A stretch of DNA of 64,000 bases from an uncultured Lachnospiraceae bacterium. Lineage in GTDB: Bacteria; Bacillota; Clostridia; Lachnospirales; Lachnospiraceae. The notes under the pieces are model-generated. The model did not search any database, was not told where the DNA came from, and saw only the letters and a list, made by a program, of their open reading frames with translations. Below, in pieces: positions 1 through 10,574 of the stretch (positions are counted from its first letter, which is position 1; each line of letters starts with the position of its first letter). Location: positions 1-64,000 of the forward strand of contig CANQEL010000011.1 of NCBI GenBank assembly GCA_947594855.1, given 5' to 3'. Made by a program: the position numbers and the translations under genes.

Positions 1-28
1 CGCTCCTTTTGGTGCGTCAGCGAATCTT

Positions 29-57
29 AGTTTATCAAATTTGAATCCTCTTGTCAA
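29..57 (-). promoter_or_regulatory. Strong sigma-A promoter for the gene left of the window
   Basis: Read leftward, the sequence shows a perfect -35 TTGACA (57-52), a 17-base spacer and a -10 TAAACT (34-29). An AGGAG-type ribosome binding site lies at the very edge (about 1-7). Transcription therefore starts just before the window edge and drives a gene that is not visible. Since rpoC is usually followed by the str operon (rpsL, rpsG, fusA, tuf), rpsL is the likely target, but this is inference. Confidence 0.7.
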
Positions 58-97
58 CACCTTTTTTTATTTTTTTCAAGTTTTTTGCAGATTCAAA

Positions 98-127
98 CAT
101 CGACCTGCAATTTCGTACAGGTCGATG
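98..127 (-). terminator. Hairpin after rpoC, probable terminator
   Basis: A perfect 10-bp stem (98-107 with 118-127, loop of 10) sits 35 bases after the rpoC stop. The following bases on the minus strand are TTTGAAT and then A-rich, so the U-tract is weak. It separates rpoC from the new promoter at 29-57, which fits a partial or complete terminator. Confidence 0.5.
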
Positions 128-161
128 CGAAATTCTTCTATATATATAATATATTCAACAA

Positions 162-3100
162 CTACTCTTCGGTTACACTCAGTTCTTCGGATTCCTCCTG
201 CATAGGATCTTTTTCCTCATATCCTTCTTTCAAAAATTCATCTTCATAAGAAAAATCTTCCTGTGCAATATCTTCTGCTGCTATTTCTTCTGACGCTATT
301 TCTTCTGATGCAACCATTTCATCTTCTGCAGTTTCCAGTTCATCTGCAATCTCTTCCTCAATATCTTCCGATACTTCAATATGGTCAAATGAATCTGAAC
401 TCAGCTTAATATCCCTGTAACGTTTCATACCTGTTCCCGCCGGGATAAGCTTTCCTATAATAACATTTTCCTTAAGTCCTATAAGCGGGTCTACCTTTCC
501 TTTTATTGCAGCTTCCGTCAAAACTTTTGTAGTTTCCTGGAAAGATGCCGCTGAAAGGAATGAATTAGTTGCCAGGGAGGCTTTTGTAATACCAAGCATA
601 ACCTGCTTACCTTCAGGCGGTTCAAGCCCTTCTCCAATAAGCCTGTTTACCTCATCTTCAAATTCAAGCACATCGACCATTGTACCCGGCAGGAATGAAG
701 AATCACCATTATTCTCTACACGAATCTTTTTAAGCATCTGTCTAACTATAACTTCTATATGCTTATCATTAATTTCAACACCCTGCAGACGGTATACCCT
801 CTGAACTTCCTGAATCATATAATCCTGTACCGCACGAACACCTTTTATTTTAAGAATATCATGCGGATTAACACTACCTTCAGTAAGCTCATCACCTGCT
901 TCAAGTACCTGTCCGTCTACTACCTTAATACGTGAACCGTAAGGAATCAGATAAGCTTTGCTTTCTTTTGTTTCCTCATTCGTTACAACAACTTCTCTTT
1001 TCTTTTTAGTATCATTTATTGCAACTGTTCCGGCAAATTCTGAAATTATTGCAAGTCCTTTAGGTTTTCTCGCTTCAAAAAGCTCCTCTACACGCGGAAG
1101 ACCTTGTGTAATATCATCTCCTGCAACACCACCCGTATGGAAGGTACGCATCGTAAGCTGTGTACCAGGTTCACCGATAGACTGTGCTGCAATGATACCA
1201 ACTGCCTCGCCAACCTGTACGGCCTCACCGGTAGCCATATTTGCGCCATAACATTTTGCGCATATTCCAACATGTGATTTACATGTAAGAATTGTCCTTA
1301 TCTTCACGCTTGCCTTATCGCCTTTCTCCATGACAGCTTTCGTTTTTACAATACGCGCTGCCCTGCTCGGAGTAATCATATGATTGGCTTTTACAATAAT
1401 TTCACCATTGTCATCATATATTGTTTCACAGGAATATCTTCCTGTAATTCTTTCCTCAAGGGTCTCGATAACTTCCTTTCCATCCATAAAGCCTCTGATT
1501 GACATTCCCGGAATATCATCAGCATCCTTATTACAGTCTACTTCACGGATTATAAGCTCCTGCGATACATCCACAAGACGTCTTGTAAGATATCCTGAAT
1601 CGGCTGTACGAAGAGCCGTGTCTGAAAGTCCCTTTCTTGCTCCATGAGCTGAAATGAAGTATTCCAGTACGTCAAGACCTTCACGGAAATTTGACTTGAT
1701 AGGAAGCTCAATTGTACGTCCTGATGTATCCGCCATAAGTCCACGCATACCTGCAAGCTGCTTAATCTGCTTATCAGAACCACGCGCACCCGAGTCTGCC
1801 ATCATATAAATATTGTTATACTTATCAAGTCCTGCCATAAGCGCTGTAGTAATCTCGTCATCGGCATCTTTCCATGTTTCGATTACTGCCTTATAACGTT
1901 CCTCCTCAGTCAGGAGACCACGCCTGTAGTTCTTGGAAATCTTTTCTATTGTTTTTTCAGCATCATCAAGTATATGTTTCTTAGCTTCGGGCACTGTCAT
2001 ATCAGATATTGATACCGTCATTGCAGCCCTCGTTGAGTACTTGTAACCAAGAGATTTAATTGAGTCAAGAATTTCCGCTGTTTTAGTAGCGCCATGTATA
2101 TTAATGCATCTTTCAAGTATCTGTTTAAGCTGTTTCTTTCCTACATGAAAATCTATTTCAAGCTTAAGGAAATTCTCCTCTTTACTTCTATCTACAAATC
2201 CAAGATCCTGTGTAATTATTTCATTAAACAGAAATCTTCCAAGCGTAGACTCGATAATCCTGGTTTCACTTTCTCCCTTACTGTTTATACCTGTACGTCC
2301 TACCTTTATAAGAGAATGTAACGTAACATATCCATTCTCATATGCAGTAATTGCTTCATTGACATCCTTAAAGGCCTTACCTTCACCAAGCGCTCCCGGT
2401 CTTTCCTGGGTAAGATAATAAATACCCAGCACCATATCCTGTGAAGGAACCGCTACCGGACCGCCATCTGATGGTTTCAGAAGGTTATTCGGTGACAAAA
2501 GAAGAAATCTGCATTCTGCCTGAGCTTCCACGGATAATGGAAGATGCACAGCCATCTGGTCCCCGTCAAAATCTGCGTTAAACGCTGTACATACGAGAGG
2601 ATGCAGCTTTATAGCTTTTCCTTCAACCAGGGTAGGTTCAAATGCCTGTATTCCAAGTCTGTGCAGTGTTGGTGCACGGTTCAGCATTACAGGATGCTCT
2701 TTGATTACTCTTTCAAGAACGTCCCATACTTCTGGCTGCAGTCTCTCTACCATTTTCTTGGCAGATTTTATATTATGAGCTGTTCCCTCAGCAACAAGCT
2801 CTTTCATAACAAAAGGTTTAAAAAGTTCTATGGCCATCTCTTTAGGAAGTCCGCACTGATATATTTTTAATTCCGGTCCTACTACTATAACAGAACGTCC
2901 TGAATAGTCAACACGCTTACCAAGAAGGTTCTGTCTGAAACGGCCCTGCTTACCTTTAAGCATATCAGAAAGCGATTTAAGCGCCCTGTTGCCAGGACCT
3001 GTTACCGGTCTTCCTCTTCTTCCATTATCAATAAGGGCATCCACTGCCTCCTGAAGCATACGTTTTTCATTTCTTACAATAATATCAGGCGCTCCAAGCT

Positions 3101-3947
3101 CCAGAAGTCTGTTCAAACGATTATTACGGTTAATAATCCTTCTATACAGATCATTCATATCTGAAGTTGCAAATCTTCCTCCGTCAAGCTGTACCATTGG
3201 GCGCAAGTCCGGCGGAATTACGGGAATAACCGTAAGAATCATCCATTCAGGTTTATTATCTGATTCACGAAATGCTTCTATAACCTCAAGCCTTTTAATA
3301 ATTCTTGCTCTTTTCTGTCCGGTAGACTCCTTAAGTTCTGCCTTAAGCTCTTCACTTTCTTTATCAAGGTCAATTGCTTTAAGAAGCTCCATAACAGACT
3401 CGGCACCCATTCCAACACGGAAATTGTTTCCGAATTTTTCCCGCGCATCCTGATATTCCTTTTCTGTCAGAACCTGCTTATACTGTAAATCTGTAGTTCC
3501 TGCATCAAGAACAATATAGGATGCAAAATACAGTACCTTTTCAAGTACTCTTGGAGATATATCAAGCACAAGTCCCATACGGCTTGGAATACCTTTAAAA
3601 TACCATATATGCGAAACCGGCGCTGCAAGCGATATATGTCCCATTCTTTCCCTGCGGACACTTGCTTTAGTGACTTCAACACCGCATCTGTCACAGATAA
3701 TACCCTTATATCTTATCTTTTTATATTTACCGCAATGACATTCCCAGTCTTTGCTTGGTCCAAAAATTTTCTCGCAGAACAGACCGTCTTTTTCGGGTTT
3801 AAGAGTTCTGTAATTAATCGTTTCAGGCTTTAACACTTCACCCCTTGACCATTCAAGAATCTTTTCAGGAGAAGCAAGACCTATTTTTATGGCATCATAA
3901 GTAATGTTTTCATTTGCGTTACTAACGCTATTACTAATTGTTGGCAT
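162..3947 (-). CDS. rpoC: DNA-directed RNA polymerase subunit beta'
   Basis: Largest catalytic subunit of RNA polymerase; with RpoB it forms the active centre. The N-terminal zinc-binding cysteines (CHCG ... CDRCG, about residues 70-90) are present, and the catalytic Mg2+ loop NADFDGD lies near residue 460. A second zinc-type cluster with CKSH and CAKC is in the C-terminal half, followed by the conserved [16 protein letters not shown] segment of the bridge/trigger region. A GTG at 3956 is also in frame, but ATG 3947 sits about 10 bases after AGGA and is preferred. About 1,260 residues is normal for Clostridia. The last 75 or so residues are very acidic, with repeated EEIA units. It lies 38 bases after rpoB in the same operon. 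Confidence 0.98.
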   Translation of the reverse strand: MPTISNSVSNANENITYDAIKIGLASPEKILEWSRGEVLKPETINYRTLKPEKDGLFCEKIFGPSKDWECHCGKYKKIRYKGIICDRCGVEVTKASVRRERMGHISLAAPVSHIWYFKGIPSRMGLVLDISPRVLEKVLYFASYIVLDAGTTDLQYKQVLTEKEYQDAREKFGNNFRVGMGAESVMELLKAIDLDKESEELKAELKESTGQKRARIIKRLEVIEAFRESDNKPEWMILTVIPVIPPDLRPMVQLDGGRFATSDMNDLYRRIINRNNRLNRLLELGAPDIIVRNEKRMLQEAVDALIDNGRRGRPVTGPGNRALKSLSDMLKGKQGRFRQNLLGKRVDYSGRSVIVVGPELKIYQCGLPKEMAIELFKPFVMKELVAEGTAHNIKSAKKMVERLQPEVWDVLERVIKEHPVMLNRAPTLHRLGIQAFEPTLVEGKAIKLHPLVCTAFNADFDGDQMAVHLPLSVEAQAECRFLLLSPNNLLKPSDGGPVAVPSQDMVLGIYYLTQERPGALGEGKAFKDVNEAITAYENGYVTLHSLIKVGRTGINSKGESETRIIESTLGRFLFNEIITQDLGFVDRSKEENFLKLEIDFHVGKKQLKQILERCINIHGATKTAEILDSIKSLGYKYSTRAAMTVSISDMTVPEAKKHILDDAEKTIEKISKNYRRGLLTEEERYKAVIETWKDADDEITTALMAGLDKYNNIYMMADSGARGSDKQIKQLAGMRGLMADTSGRTIELPIKSNFREGLDVLEYFISAHGARKGLSDTALRTADSGYLTRRLVDVSQELIIREVDCNKDADDIPGMSIRGFMDGKEVIETLEERITGRYSCETIYDDNGEIIVKANHMITPSRAARIVKTKAVMEKGDKASVKIRTILTCKSHVGICAKCYGANMATGEAVQVGEAVGIIAAQSIGEPGTQLTMRTFHTGGVAGDDITQGLPRVEELFEARKPKGLAIISEFAGTVAINDTKKKREVVVTNEETKESKAYLIPYGSRIKVVDGQVLEAGDELTEGSVNPHDILKIKGVRAVQDYMIQEVQRVYRLQGVEINDKHIEVIVRQMLKKIRVENNGDSSFLPGTMVDVLEFEDEVNRLIGEGLEPPEGKQVMLGITKASLATNSFLSAASFQETTKVLTEAAIKGKVDPLIGLKENVIIGKLIPAGTGMKRYRDIKLSSDSFDHIEVSEDIEEEIADELETAEDEMVASEEIASEEIAAEDIAQEDFSYEDEFLKEGYEEKDPMQEESEELSVTEE

Positions 3948-3985
3948 ATGCTGCACGTCCTTTCTTGTCCGTTATACAACTGACA

Positions 3986-6900
3986 TTAAAATTTCAAAGC
4001 GTCAAGGTTAAGTTCTTCTTCATAATCACCGTCTTCTTCACTGTCAAGTTCGGAAAGGTCATCTGCCTCTCTGTAACCTGCCGACTCAAAAGACTCATCT
4101 CTGTTATAACGATAATCCTCTCCTTCAATTAATGGCAGAAGTTCTTCTTCTCCATTGTCAACATTCTCTGTCATCTTAACTTCATTGCCATACTCATCAA
4201 GAACTGTTACATCAAGAGCAAGTGACTGCAGCTCTTTAAGCAGAACTTTAAACGATTCAGGAATTCCGGGATCTGAAATATTATCTCCCTTAATAATTGC
4301 CTCATAAGTCTTAACACGTCCTACAACGTCATCTGACTTAACAGTAAGAATTTCCTGAAGCGTATATGCAGCTCCATATGCCTCAAGAGCCCATACTTCC
4401 ATCTCACCGAAACGCTGTCCTCCGAACTGTGCCTTACCACCAAGAGGCTGCTGTGTAACAAGTGAGTACGGGCCTGTAGAACGGGCATGAATCTTATCGT
4501 CTACAAGGTGATGCAGTTTAAGATAATGCATAAATCCAACAGTTACCGGACTGTCGAAAAACTCTCCGGTTCTTCCGTCTCTAAGCCTTACCTTACCATC
4601 TCTGTTAATCGGAACGCCTTCCCATTCCTTTCTGTATTCCTGATTCTCAATAAGGAACTTCATAAGTTCAGGGTCCAATATATTTTTATATTTTTTCTTA
4701 AATTTATCAAGTGGTGTATTAACATAATCATTTGCAAGTTCAAGAGTATCCATAATATCATACTCATTTGCACCGTCAAATACAGGAGTTGACACATTAA
4801 ATCCAAGTACCTTTGCAGCAAGGCTCAAATGTATCTCAAGCACCTGCCCTATATTCATTCGCGAAGGCACTCCAAGCGGATTAAGCACTATGTCAAGCGG
4901 TCTTCCGTTTGGAAGGAATGGCATGTCTTCCACAGGAAGTACCCTGGAAACAACACCCTTATTACCATGACGTCCTGCCATCTTGTCCCCGACCTGTATC
5001 TTTCTTTTCTGTGCGATATATATACGAACAGTTTCATTAACTCCCGGAGGAAGTTCATCTCCATTCTCTCTTGTAAACACTTTTGCATCGACTACTATAC
5101 CAAATTCTCCATGAGGCACACGAAGCGAGGTATCCCTTACTTCTCTGGCTTTCTCACCGAAAATTGCACGAAGCAGCCTTTCTTCTGCCGTAAGCTCCGT
5201 TTCTCCCTTAGGAGTAACTTTACCAACAAGAATATCCCCTGCACGTACCTCTGCACCTATCCTTATAATACCACGTTCATCAAGGTCCTTGAGCGCATCA
5301 TCACCAACGCCCGGAACATCACGTGTTATATCTTCCGGTCCAAGTTTTGTATCACGTGCTTCAGCCTCATATTCATTAATATGGACAGATGTGTATATAT
5401 CTTCCTGGACAAGCCTTTCACTAATAAGTACCGCATCCTCATAGTTATAACCTTCCCATGTCATAAATCCAATCAGAGGGTTCTTTCCGAGTGCAATTTC
5501 TCCGCCGGAAGTAGATGCGCCATCCGCTATAACCTGTCCTTTGGATACTTTTTCACCTTTTACTACTATAGGTCTCTGGTTCATGCAGGTTCCCTGATTG
5601 CTTCTTACAAATTTTTCAAGAGGGAACTCAACAATTTCTCCGTCATCAGCCTTTATAACAATTCTGTCGGATGCAGATATCTCGACTACTCCGTCGCATG
5701 TTGAAAGCACACAGTTACCTGAATCAACCGCAGCCTTAAGTTCCATTCCGGTTCCTACCACAGGAGCCTCAGTAACAAGAAGCGGTACAGCCTGACGCTG
5801 CATGTTAGAGCCCATGAGCGCTCTGTTCGCATCATCATTTTCCAGGAAAGGTATCATTGCCGTAGCAACAGAAAATACCATTTTAGGAGATACATCCATA
5901 AAATCTATCTTATTCTTTTCAAATAAGGATGTTTCTTCACGGAAACGTCCTGATATATTATTGTTAATAAAATGGCCTTCCTCATCAAGAGGCTCGTTTG
6001 CCTGCGCTACATAATATTTATCCTCTTCATCAGCAGTCATATATATAACCTGGTCCGTAACAATAGGATTTGAAGGATCGCTCTTGTCAACTACACGATA
6101 TGGCGCTTCAACAAATCCATATTCATTTATTCTTGCATAAGATGCAAGTGAGTTAATCAGTCCGATATTAGGGCCTTCAGGAGTCTCAATAGGACACATT
6201 CTTCCATAATGCGAATAATGAACGTCTCTGACCTCAAATCCTGCCCTGTCTCTTGACAATCCTCCGGGACCCAGCGCCGATAAACGTCTCTTATGTGTAA
6301 GTTCGCTAAGCGGGTTGTTCTGGTCCATGAACTGGGAAAGCTGCGAACTTCCAAAGAATTCTTTAACCGCTGCGGTCACAGGCTTGATATTAATAAGCGA
6401 CTGCGCAGACACATCATTAATATCCTGCGTTGTCATCCTCTCACGAACCACTCTCTCCATACGGGAAAGTCCTATACGGTATTGATTCTGAAGGAGTTCT
6501 CCTACAGCACGTATACGTCTGTTGCCAAGGTGGTCAATATCGTCATCATTTCCTATGCCATACTCAAGATGCATATTATAATTAATAGAAGCAAATATAT
6601 CTTCTTTAGTTATATTCTTAGGAATAAGCTCGCTTATATTCCTCTTAATTGCTTCAATTCTTTCGTCTTCTTCTTCATAATCTGATAAAATCTGTGCAAG
6701 CAAAGGATAGTAAACATCCTCAGTTACCCCTATCTTTTTCTTGTCCACATCAGGCAGATAAGTATTCAGGTCAACCATCATATTTGAAAGTATCTTTACT
6801 TCTCTATCTTCTGTCTGTACCCATACTGCGGCAACTGCTGAATTCTGTATAGCATCCGCACAGGCTTCAGTAACAACCGTTCCTGCCTCTGCAAGAATCT

Positions 6901-7813
6901 CTCCGGTCGCTTCGTTAACAACATCCCTGGAAAGAGTGCAGCCTGTTATACGATTACGCAATGCAAGTTTTTTATTAAATTTATACCTTCCTACTTTGGC
7001 AAGGTCATATCTTCTTGGGTCAAAAAACATACTATGCAGCAGGTTCTCTGCGCTTTCAACTGAAAGCGGCTCGCCAGGACGCAATTTTTTATACAGCTCA
7101 AGAAGACCATCCTGATAATTATCGGATGCATCCTTTGTCATGCTGGCAAGAATTTTAGGTTCTTCACCAAACATCTCAATAATCTCATCATTAGTACCCA
7201 CGCCAAGCGCACGGATAAGCACAGTAATAGGTACCTTTCTATTTCTGTCCACACGTACATAAAATACATCATTGGAATCAGTTTCATATTCAAGCCATGC
7301 GCCACGATTAGGAATCACAGTACATGAATAAAGTTTTTTACCGATTTTGTCATGTCCAATTGCATAATATATTCCCGGAGAACGTACAAGCTGACTTACA
7401 ATAACACGCTCGGCGCCATTGATTACAAATGTACCCGTAGCGGTCATTAACGGAAGATCTCCCATAAAAATAGAATGTTCTTTTATCTCATCGGTTTCCT
7501 TATTATGAAGTCTTACAGTCACCTTAAGAGGAGCAGCATAAGTCGCATCTCTCTCTTTACATTCCTCAATGGAATATTTGACATCATCTTCACACAGTTT
7601 AAAGTCAACAAATTCCAGACTCAGATGGTCACTGTAATCAGTGATTGGAGAAATATCTTTGAATACCTCGTTAAGTCCCTCATTGAGGAACCACTTATAC
7701 GACTTAGTCTGAACCTCGATAAGGTTTGGCATCTCCAAAACTTCTTTACGTCTGGAATAACTCATTCTTACCTTATTGCCCACTTTTACTGGACGTATTC
7801 TGTTTTTTTCCAT
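3986..7813 (-). CDS. rpoB: DNA-directed RNA polymerase subunit beta
   Basis: Second-largest RNA polymerase subunit, the target of rifamycins. The rifampicin-region segment with [20 protein letters not shown] and the RLSALGPGG motif is intact, as are the C-terminal [12 protein letters not shown] segment and the [20 protein letters not shown] region that contacts RpoC. The start follows a GGAGTG site. At 1,275 residues it is the usual Firmicute size. The C-terminus has an acidic tail ending in a Leu-Asp-Ala-Leu-Lys-Phe sequence. It has its own promoter (7968-7996) behind the rplL terminators and is followed closely by rpoC. Confidence 0.98.
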   Translation of the reverse strand: MEKNRIRPVKVGNKVRMSYSRRKEVLEMPNLIEVQTKSYKWFLNEGLNEVFKDISPITDYSDHLSLEFVDFKLCEDDVKYSIEECKERDATYAAPLKVTVRLHNKETDEIKEHSIFMGDLPLMTATGTFVINGAERVIVSQLVRSPGIYYAIGHDKIGKKLYSCTVIPNRGAWLEYETDSNDVFYVRVDRNRKVPITVLIRALGVGTNDEIIEMFGEEPKILASMTKDASDNYQDGLLELYKKLRPGEPLSVESAENLLHSMFFDPRRYDLAKVGRYKFNKKLALRNRITGCTLSRDVVNEATGEILAEAGTVVTEACADAIQNSAVAAVWVQTEDREVKILSNMMVDLNTYLPDVDKKKIGVTEDVYYPLLAQILSDYEEEDERIEAIKRNISELIPKNITKEDIFASINYNMHLEYGIGNDDDIDHLGNRRIRAVGELLQNQYRIGLSRMERVVRERMTTQDINDVSAQSLINIKPVTAAVKEFFGSSQLSQFMDQNNPLSELTHKRRLSALGPGGLSRDRAGFEVRDVHYSHYGRMCPIETPEGPNIGLINSLASYARINEYGFVEAPYRVVDKSDPSNPIVTDQVIYMTADEEDKYYVAQANEPLDEEGHFINNNISGRFREETSLFEKNKIDFMDVSPKMVFSVATAMIPFLENDDANRALMGSNMQRQAVPLLVTEAPVVGTGMELKAAVDSGNCVLSTCDGVVEISASDRIVIKADDGEIVEFPLEKFVRSNQGTCMNQRPIVVKGEKVSKGQVIADGASTSGGEIALGKNPLIGFMTWEGYNYEDAVLISERLVQEDIYTSVHINEYEAEARDTKLGPEDITRDVPGVGDDALKDLDERGIIRIGAEVRAGDILVGKVTPKGETELTAEERLLRAIFGEKAREVRDTSLRVPHGEFGIVVDAKVFTRENGDELPPGVNETVRIYIAQKRKIQVGDKMAGRHGNKGVVSRVLPVEDMPFLPNGRPLDIVLNPLGVPSRMNIGQVLEIHLSLAAKVLGFNVSTPVFDGANEYDIMDTLELANDYVNTPLDKFKKKYKNILDPELMKFLIENQEYRKEWEGVPINRDGKVRLRDGRTGEFFDSPVTVGFMHYLKLHHLVDDKIHARSTGPYSLVTQQPLGGKAQFGGQRFGEMEVWALEAYGAAYTLQEILTVKSDDVVGRVKTYEAIIKGDNISDPGIPESFKVLLKELQSLALDVTVLDEYGNEVKMTENVDNGEEELLPLIEGEDYRYNRDESFESAGYREADDLSELDSEEDGDYEEELNLDALKF

Positions 7814-7887
7814 TAATGCTTACACTCCTTATTTTTAAGAGTTATTGGACTGCCCGGTCCATAGCAAATCAGATTAATCAAAAAATG

Positions 7888-7915
7888 TTGCTTTTTATCA
7901 TATATGTGGTATAAT
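7888..7915 (+). promoter_or_regulatory. Rightward promoter inside the rpoB leader
   Basis: On the plus strand TTGCTT (7888-7893) is followed by 16 bases and a consensus TATAAT (7910-7915) preceded by TGG, an extended -10. It fires away from rpoB, into the rpoB promoter region, with a start expected near 7922. Confidence 0.5.
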
Positions 7916-7967
7916 ATTCCTATAAATATGCATACAAGGGGCTACTACACCACAATGAGCACATTCC

Positions 7968-7996
7968 ATGTTATCATACTTTTTTTGCCAAGTCAA
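7968..7996 (-). promoter_or_regulatory. rpoB promoter
   Basis: Leftward -35 TTGACT (7996-7991), 17-base spacer, -10 TAACAT (7973-7968) with an upstream TGA that gives an extended -10. The start would be near 7960, leaving an untranslated leader of roughly 150 bases before rpoB. Confidence 0.6.
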
Positions 7997-8050
7997 TATA
8001 TTTTTATGGGAGTTTTATAGATAAAATCTGAAAAAAATTATTAGAATATT

Positions 8051-8075
8051 AAAAGATGCTGTTAAAGCATCTTTT
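8051..8075. terminator. Bidirectional terminator between rplL and rpoB
   Basis: A 10-bp stem AAAAGATGCT/AGCATCTTTT with a 5-base loop. On the plus strand it runs into a T-rich stretch and on the minus strand it ends in TTTT followed by AT-rich sequence, so it can end rightward transcripts and also leftward read-through from rplL. Confidence 0.6.
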
Positions 8076-8120
8076 TTATTTGACTGCGTATGAAAAGCCG
8101 TATCATATAAGTTTCAGAAA

Positions 8121-8154
8121 TATCCCCGCCCATTATTTATCACGGGCGGGGATA
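8121..8154 (-). terminator. rplL terminator or attenuator hairpin
   Basis: Perfect 11-bp GC-rich stem (8121-8131 with 8144-8154), loop of 12, six bases after the rplL stop. The minus-strand tail starts TTTCTG, so the U-tract is short; partial read-through into rpoB is plausible. Confidence 0.6.
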
Positions 8155-8159
8155 TAAAA

Positions 8160-8528
8160 TTATTTAAGAGTACAAACTGCGCCCTCAGCCTCAAGTTTAG
8201 CCTTGATTTCATCAGCTTCTGCTTTAGAAGCAGCTTCTTTGATAACCTTAGGAGCTCCCTCAACAACTTCTTTAGCTTCCTTAAGTCCAAGACCTGTAGC
8301 ATCACGTACAACCTTGATAACCTTAACTTTGTTAGGACCAACTTCAGTAAGTTCTACGTCAAACTCTGTCTTCTCTTCTGCTGCTGCGCCTGCATCTGCT
8401 GCTCCTGCTGCTACTACAACGCCTGCTGCTGCAGATACTCCAAATTCCTCTTCGCATGCCTTTACCAAATCATTTAATTCTAATACTGTCATGCCTTTAA
8501 TTGCATCAATAAATTCCTGTGTAGTCAT
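8160..8528 (-). CDS. rplL: 50S ribosomal protein L7/L12
   Basis: Stalk protein of the large ribosomal subunit, present as dimers bound to L10, that recruits and activates translational GTPases. The N-terminal dimerisation helix region (about residues 1-35), the Ala/Gly-rich hinge (about 36-52) and the conserved C-terminal factor-binding domain with [18 protein letters not shown] are all clear. At 122 residues it is full length. GGAGG lies upstream of the ATG. It follows rplJ by 60 bases and ends at two hairpins. Confidence 0.97.
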   Translation of the reverse strand: MTTQEFIDAIKGMTVLELNDLVKACEEEFGVSAAAGVVVAAGAADAGAAAEEKTEFDVELTEVGPNKVKVIKVVRDATGLGLKEAKEVVEGAPKVIKEAASKAEADEIKAKLEAEGAVCTLK

Positions 8529-8588
8529 TTCAAATTACCTCCATAATAAAAATATGTTTTGTTAAATTGTGAATAAAAAATACTGTTA

Positions 8589-9086
8589 TTACTCTGCTGC
8601 GCTTACGCCTTTTTCTGCAATCTGACTGAGTACGCGCGCAAGGTTTGTAACAGGTGACTGCAAACTTCCAAGAAGTTTGGAAATAAGCACATCTCTTGAC
8701 GGAATGTCCGCAATAGTATTAACACCAGCTGCATCATAATATGTTCCTTCAACTACTGCAGCTTTAAATTCCAATGCCGGCGCATCCTTTGCAAACTCCT
8801 TAATAACTCTGGCAGGAGCTGTAGCATCATCAATTCCGAATGCAACAGCGGTAGGACCTTCAAGACTCGGATCAAGCTGAGCAAAGTCTGTTCCGTCAAA
8901 TGCCAGACGAAGCATTGTATTCTTATAAACCTTATATACAACACCGGCTTCACGAAGTTTTTTACGGAGAACCGTATCCTGTTCAACTGTAAGACCCCTG
9001 TAATCAACAAGTACAACTGATGAAGCATCTTCTACATACTTCTTAATCTCGTCAACGACAGGCTTCTTAAGTTCAATCTTTGCCAT
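8589..9086 (-). CDS. rplJ: 50S ribosomal protein L10
   Basis: L10 anchors L7/L12 dimers to the ribosome stalk base. The N-terminal half has the family pattern VVLVDYRGLTVEQDTVLRKKLREAG-like (shown here only in outline) and the C-terminal helix ends in ARVLSQIAEK, the L7/L12-binding region. An in-frame ATG at 9092 would be only three bases from AGGAGG, so ATG 9086 (MAKIELKK) with a spacing of nine is chosen. The gene lies downstream of a canonical L10 leader and its own promoter. Confidence 0.96.
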   Translation of the reverse strand: MAKIELKKPVVDEIKKYVEDASSVVLVDYRGLTVEQDTVLRKKLREAGVVYKVYKNTMLRLAFDGTDFAQLDPSLEGPTAVAFGIDDATAPARVIKEFAKDAPALEFKAAVVEGTYYDAAGVNTIADIPSRDVLISKLLGSLQSPVTNLARVLSQIAEKGVSAAE

Positions 9087-9093
9087 CTGCATA

Positions 9094-9244
9094 TACCTCC
9101 TGTATTATTCTGCATTGTATAAAAGAAAGGTTCTTTCCGAAAGACACGAAAAGAACCTGAAAATAATCCAATGGTATCATTCTCCTCGGCAGGCTTATCA
9201 ACAAATTAAACACTAAGGTACCTGCTGTCTTCGGCAACAATGCA
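9094..9244 (-). ncRNA. Ribosomal protein L10 leader
   Basis: The leader carries the conserved pieces CCGAAGACAGCAGG and CCTGCCGAGG expected of the L10 leader family, in which L10 (with L7/L12) binds its own mRNA. A hairpin with a 9-bp stem (9128-9136 with 9150-9158), followed on the minus strand by TTCTTTT, sits before rplJ and should act as the attenuator. The transcript would start near 9244 from the promoter at 9251-9279. Confidence 0.85.
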
Positions 9245-9250
9245 ATTGCT

Positions 9251-9279
9251 ATTCTATATATTTTTTTTAACTTTGTCAA
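9251..9279 (-). promoter_or_regulatory. rplJ-rplL promoter
   Basis: Perfect -35 TTGACA (9279-9274), 17-base spacer, -10 TAGAAT (9256-9251), placed just after the rplA stop and directly before the L10 leader. Confidence 0.8.
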
Positions 9280-9287
9280 GTATTATT

Positions 9288-9980
9288 TTATGCAAACTGG
9301 TTAGTATTAATATGCACACCCGGTCCCATTGTTGCAGCCAGTGTTACACTTTTCAAATACTGACCCTTAGCAGATGCAGGCTTAGCCTTTACAATAGCGC
9401 CCATAAGAGTATTAAAATTCTCAGTAAGCTGCTCCTCTGTAAAAGAAGCTTTTCCTACAGGCACATGAATAATATTGCTCTTATCAAGACGATATTCTAT
9501 TTTACCTGCTTTAATATCATTAACAGCTTTTGTCACATCCATTGTAACAGTTCCGGCTTTCGGGTTAGGCATAAGCCCTTTAGGTCCAAGTACACGTCCG
9601 AGACGACCTACAACACCCATCATATCCGGTGTAGCTACTACGACATCAAAGTCCAGCCAGCCCTCATTCTGGATTCGTGGAATAAGTTCCTCTCCTCCAA
9701 CATGATCAGCTCCTGCTGCTTCAGCCTCAGCAACCTTATCACCCTTGGCAAATACAAGTACACGAACTTTTTTACCGGTTCCATGCGGCAGTACTACTGC
9801 GCCACGAACCTGCTGGTCTGCATGACGACCATCTACGCCCAAACGGATATGAGCCTCAATTGTTTCATCGAATTTGGCAGTCGCTGTTTTCTTAATAATG
9901 CTGATTGCTTCTGCAGTTTCGTACTGCTTTTCACGCTCAATTAATTTAACAGCTTCAGCATATTTCTTTCCTTTTTTCAT
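9288..9980 (-). CDS. rplA: 50S ribosomal protein L1
   Basis: L1 forms the mobile L1 stalk at the ribosomal E site and binds 23S rRNA; it can also repress its own mRNA. The sequence keeps the family core, including the [15 protein letters not shown] region near residues 130-145, and the full 230-residue length. AGGAGG lies before the ATG. It follows rplK by 101 bases, and that gap contains a probable L1-binding hairpin. Confidence 0.97.
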   Translation of the reverse strand: MKKGKKYAEAVKLIEREKQYETAEAISIIKKTATAKFDETIEAHIRLGVDGRHADQQVRGAVVLPHGTGKKVRVLVFAKGDKVAEAEAAGADHVGGEELIPRIQNEGWLDFDVVVATPDMMGVVGRLGRVLGPKGLMPNPKAGTVTMDVTKAVNDIKAGKIEYRLDKSNIIHVPVGKASFTEEQLTENFNTLMGAIVKAKPASAKGQYLKSVTLAATMGPGVHINTNQFA

Positions 9981-9995
9981 TCTTATAACCTCCTT

Positions 9996-10029
9996 GTGGT
10001 ATTAGCGGGAGCTTTTTACGCCCTCCCAC
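9996..10029 (-). promoter_or_regulatory. Probable L1-binding autoregulatory hairpin
   Basis: The rplA leader folds as an outer GTGG/CCAC pair around an inner GGGAG/CTCCC stem, with unpaired bases on one side, directly before the rplA ribosome binding site. The shape (GTGGGAG with an asymmetric internal loop) resembles the L1 site of 23S rRNA and known L1 leaders. Binding by L1 is inference. Confidence 0.5.
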
Positions 10030-10081
10030 GACGTTCAACATGAAATAGTCTTTTTATATAAATTATTTTCCAATGAGATAA

Positions 10082-10507
10082 TTAGTCCTCAACAACAATT
10101 CCCATACTTCTTGCTGTTCCTGCTATCATACTCATAGCAGACTCAATATTTGCCGCATTAAGATCCGGCATCTTAAGTTCAGCAATTTTCTGAATCTCTG
10201 CCTTTGATATCGTAGCAACTTTCTGCTTATTAGGTACGCCTGAACCGCTTTCAATTTTGCAGGCCTTTTTCAAAAGAACTGCAGCAGGCGGAGTCTTGGT
10301 AACAAAACTAAAACTCTTATCCTGGTATACAGTAATTACTACAGGTATAATCATACCTTCCTGATCAGCTGTTCTTGCATTAAAATCTTTCGTAAACTGT
10401 ACAATATTTACTCCATGCTGGCCTAATGCCGGTCCAACAGGAGGAGCCGGTGTTGCTTTTCCGGCAGGAATCTGTAACTTAATATATCCTTCAACTTTTT
10501 TAGCCAT
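10082..10507 (-). CDS. rplK: 50S ribosomal protein L11
   Basis: L11 sits at the GTPase-associated centre of the large subunit. The N-terminal proline-rich segment [20 protein letters not shown] (residues about 15-35), where thiopeptide antibiotics act, and the rRNA-binding C-terminal domain with GTARSMGI are conserved. Length 141 is standard. It lies between nusG and rplA in the usual order. Confidence 0.97.
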   Translation of the reverse strand: MAKKVEGYIKLQIPAGKATPAPPVGPALGQHGVNIVQFTKDFNARTADQEGMIIPVVITVYQDKSFSFVTKTPPAAVLLKKACKIESGSGVPNKQKVATISKAEIQKIAELKMPDLNAANIESAMSMIAGTARSMGIVVED

Positions 10508-10574
10508 TTTATAAATGCCTCCTTAAATACTTCATTTGAATAACTGTCTTACACTTCAGAATTATGTGTTGATA

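Larger units (their letters stand above)
7922..8078 (+). ncRNA. Candidate antisense RNA to the rpoB leader
   Basis: A transcript from the promoter at 7888-7915 would run about 155 bases and meet a plus-strand terminator: a 10-bp stem (8051-8060 with 8066-8075) whose right arm runs into T residues. No reading frame with a ribosome binding site is visible in it. It overlaps the rpoB promoter and the first part of its leader. The call rests only on promoter and terminator patterns. Confidence 0.3.
7814..8159. other. rplL-rpoB intergenic region
   Basis: This 346-base gap has no protein gene. From right to left it holds the rplL terminator hairpin (8121-8154), a second hairpin usable on both strands (8051-8075), a leftward rpoB promoter (7968-7996) giving a leader of about 150 bases, and a rightward extended -10 promoter (7888-7915) that would make an RNA opposite that leader. 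Confidence 0.7.

Noticed and set aside
4829-5704. Plus-strand open frame of 291 codons inside rpoB
   Set aside because: It is the antisense shadow of a highly conserved gene, with no ribosome binding site and an unlikely Cys/Tyr/Phe-rich protein.
9240-9944. Plus-strand open frame of 234 codons over rplA
   Set aside because: Antisense shadow of rplA; composition is not protein-like and there is no start signal.
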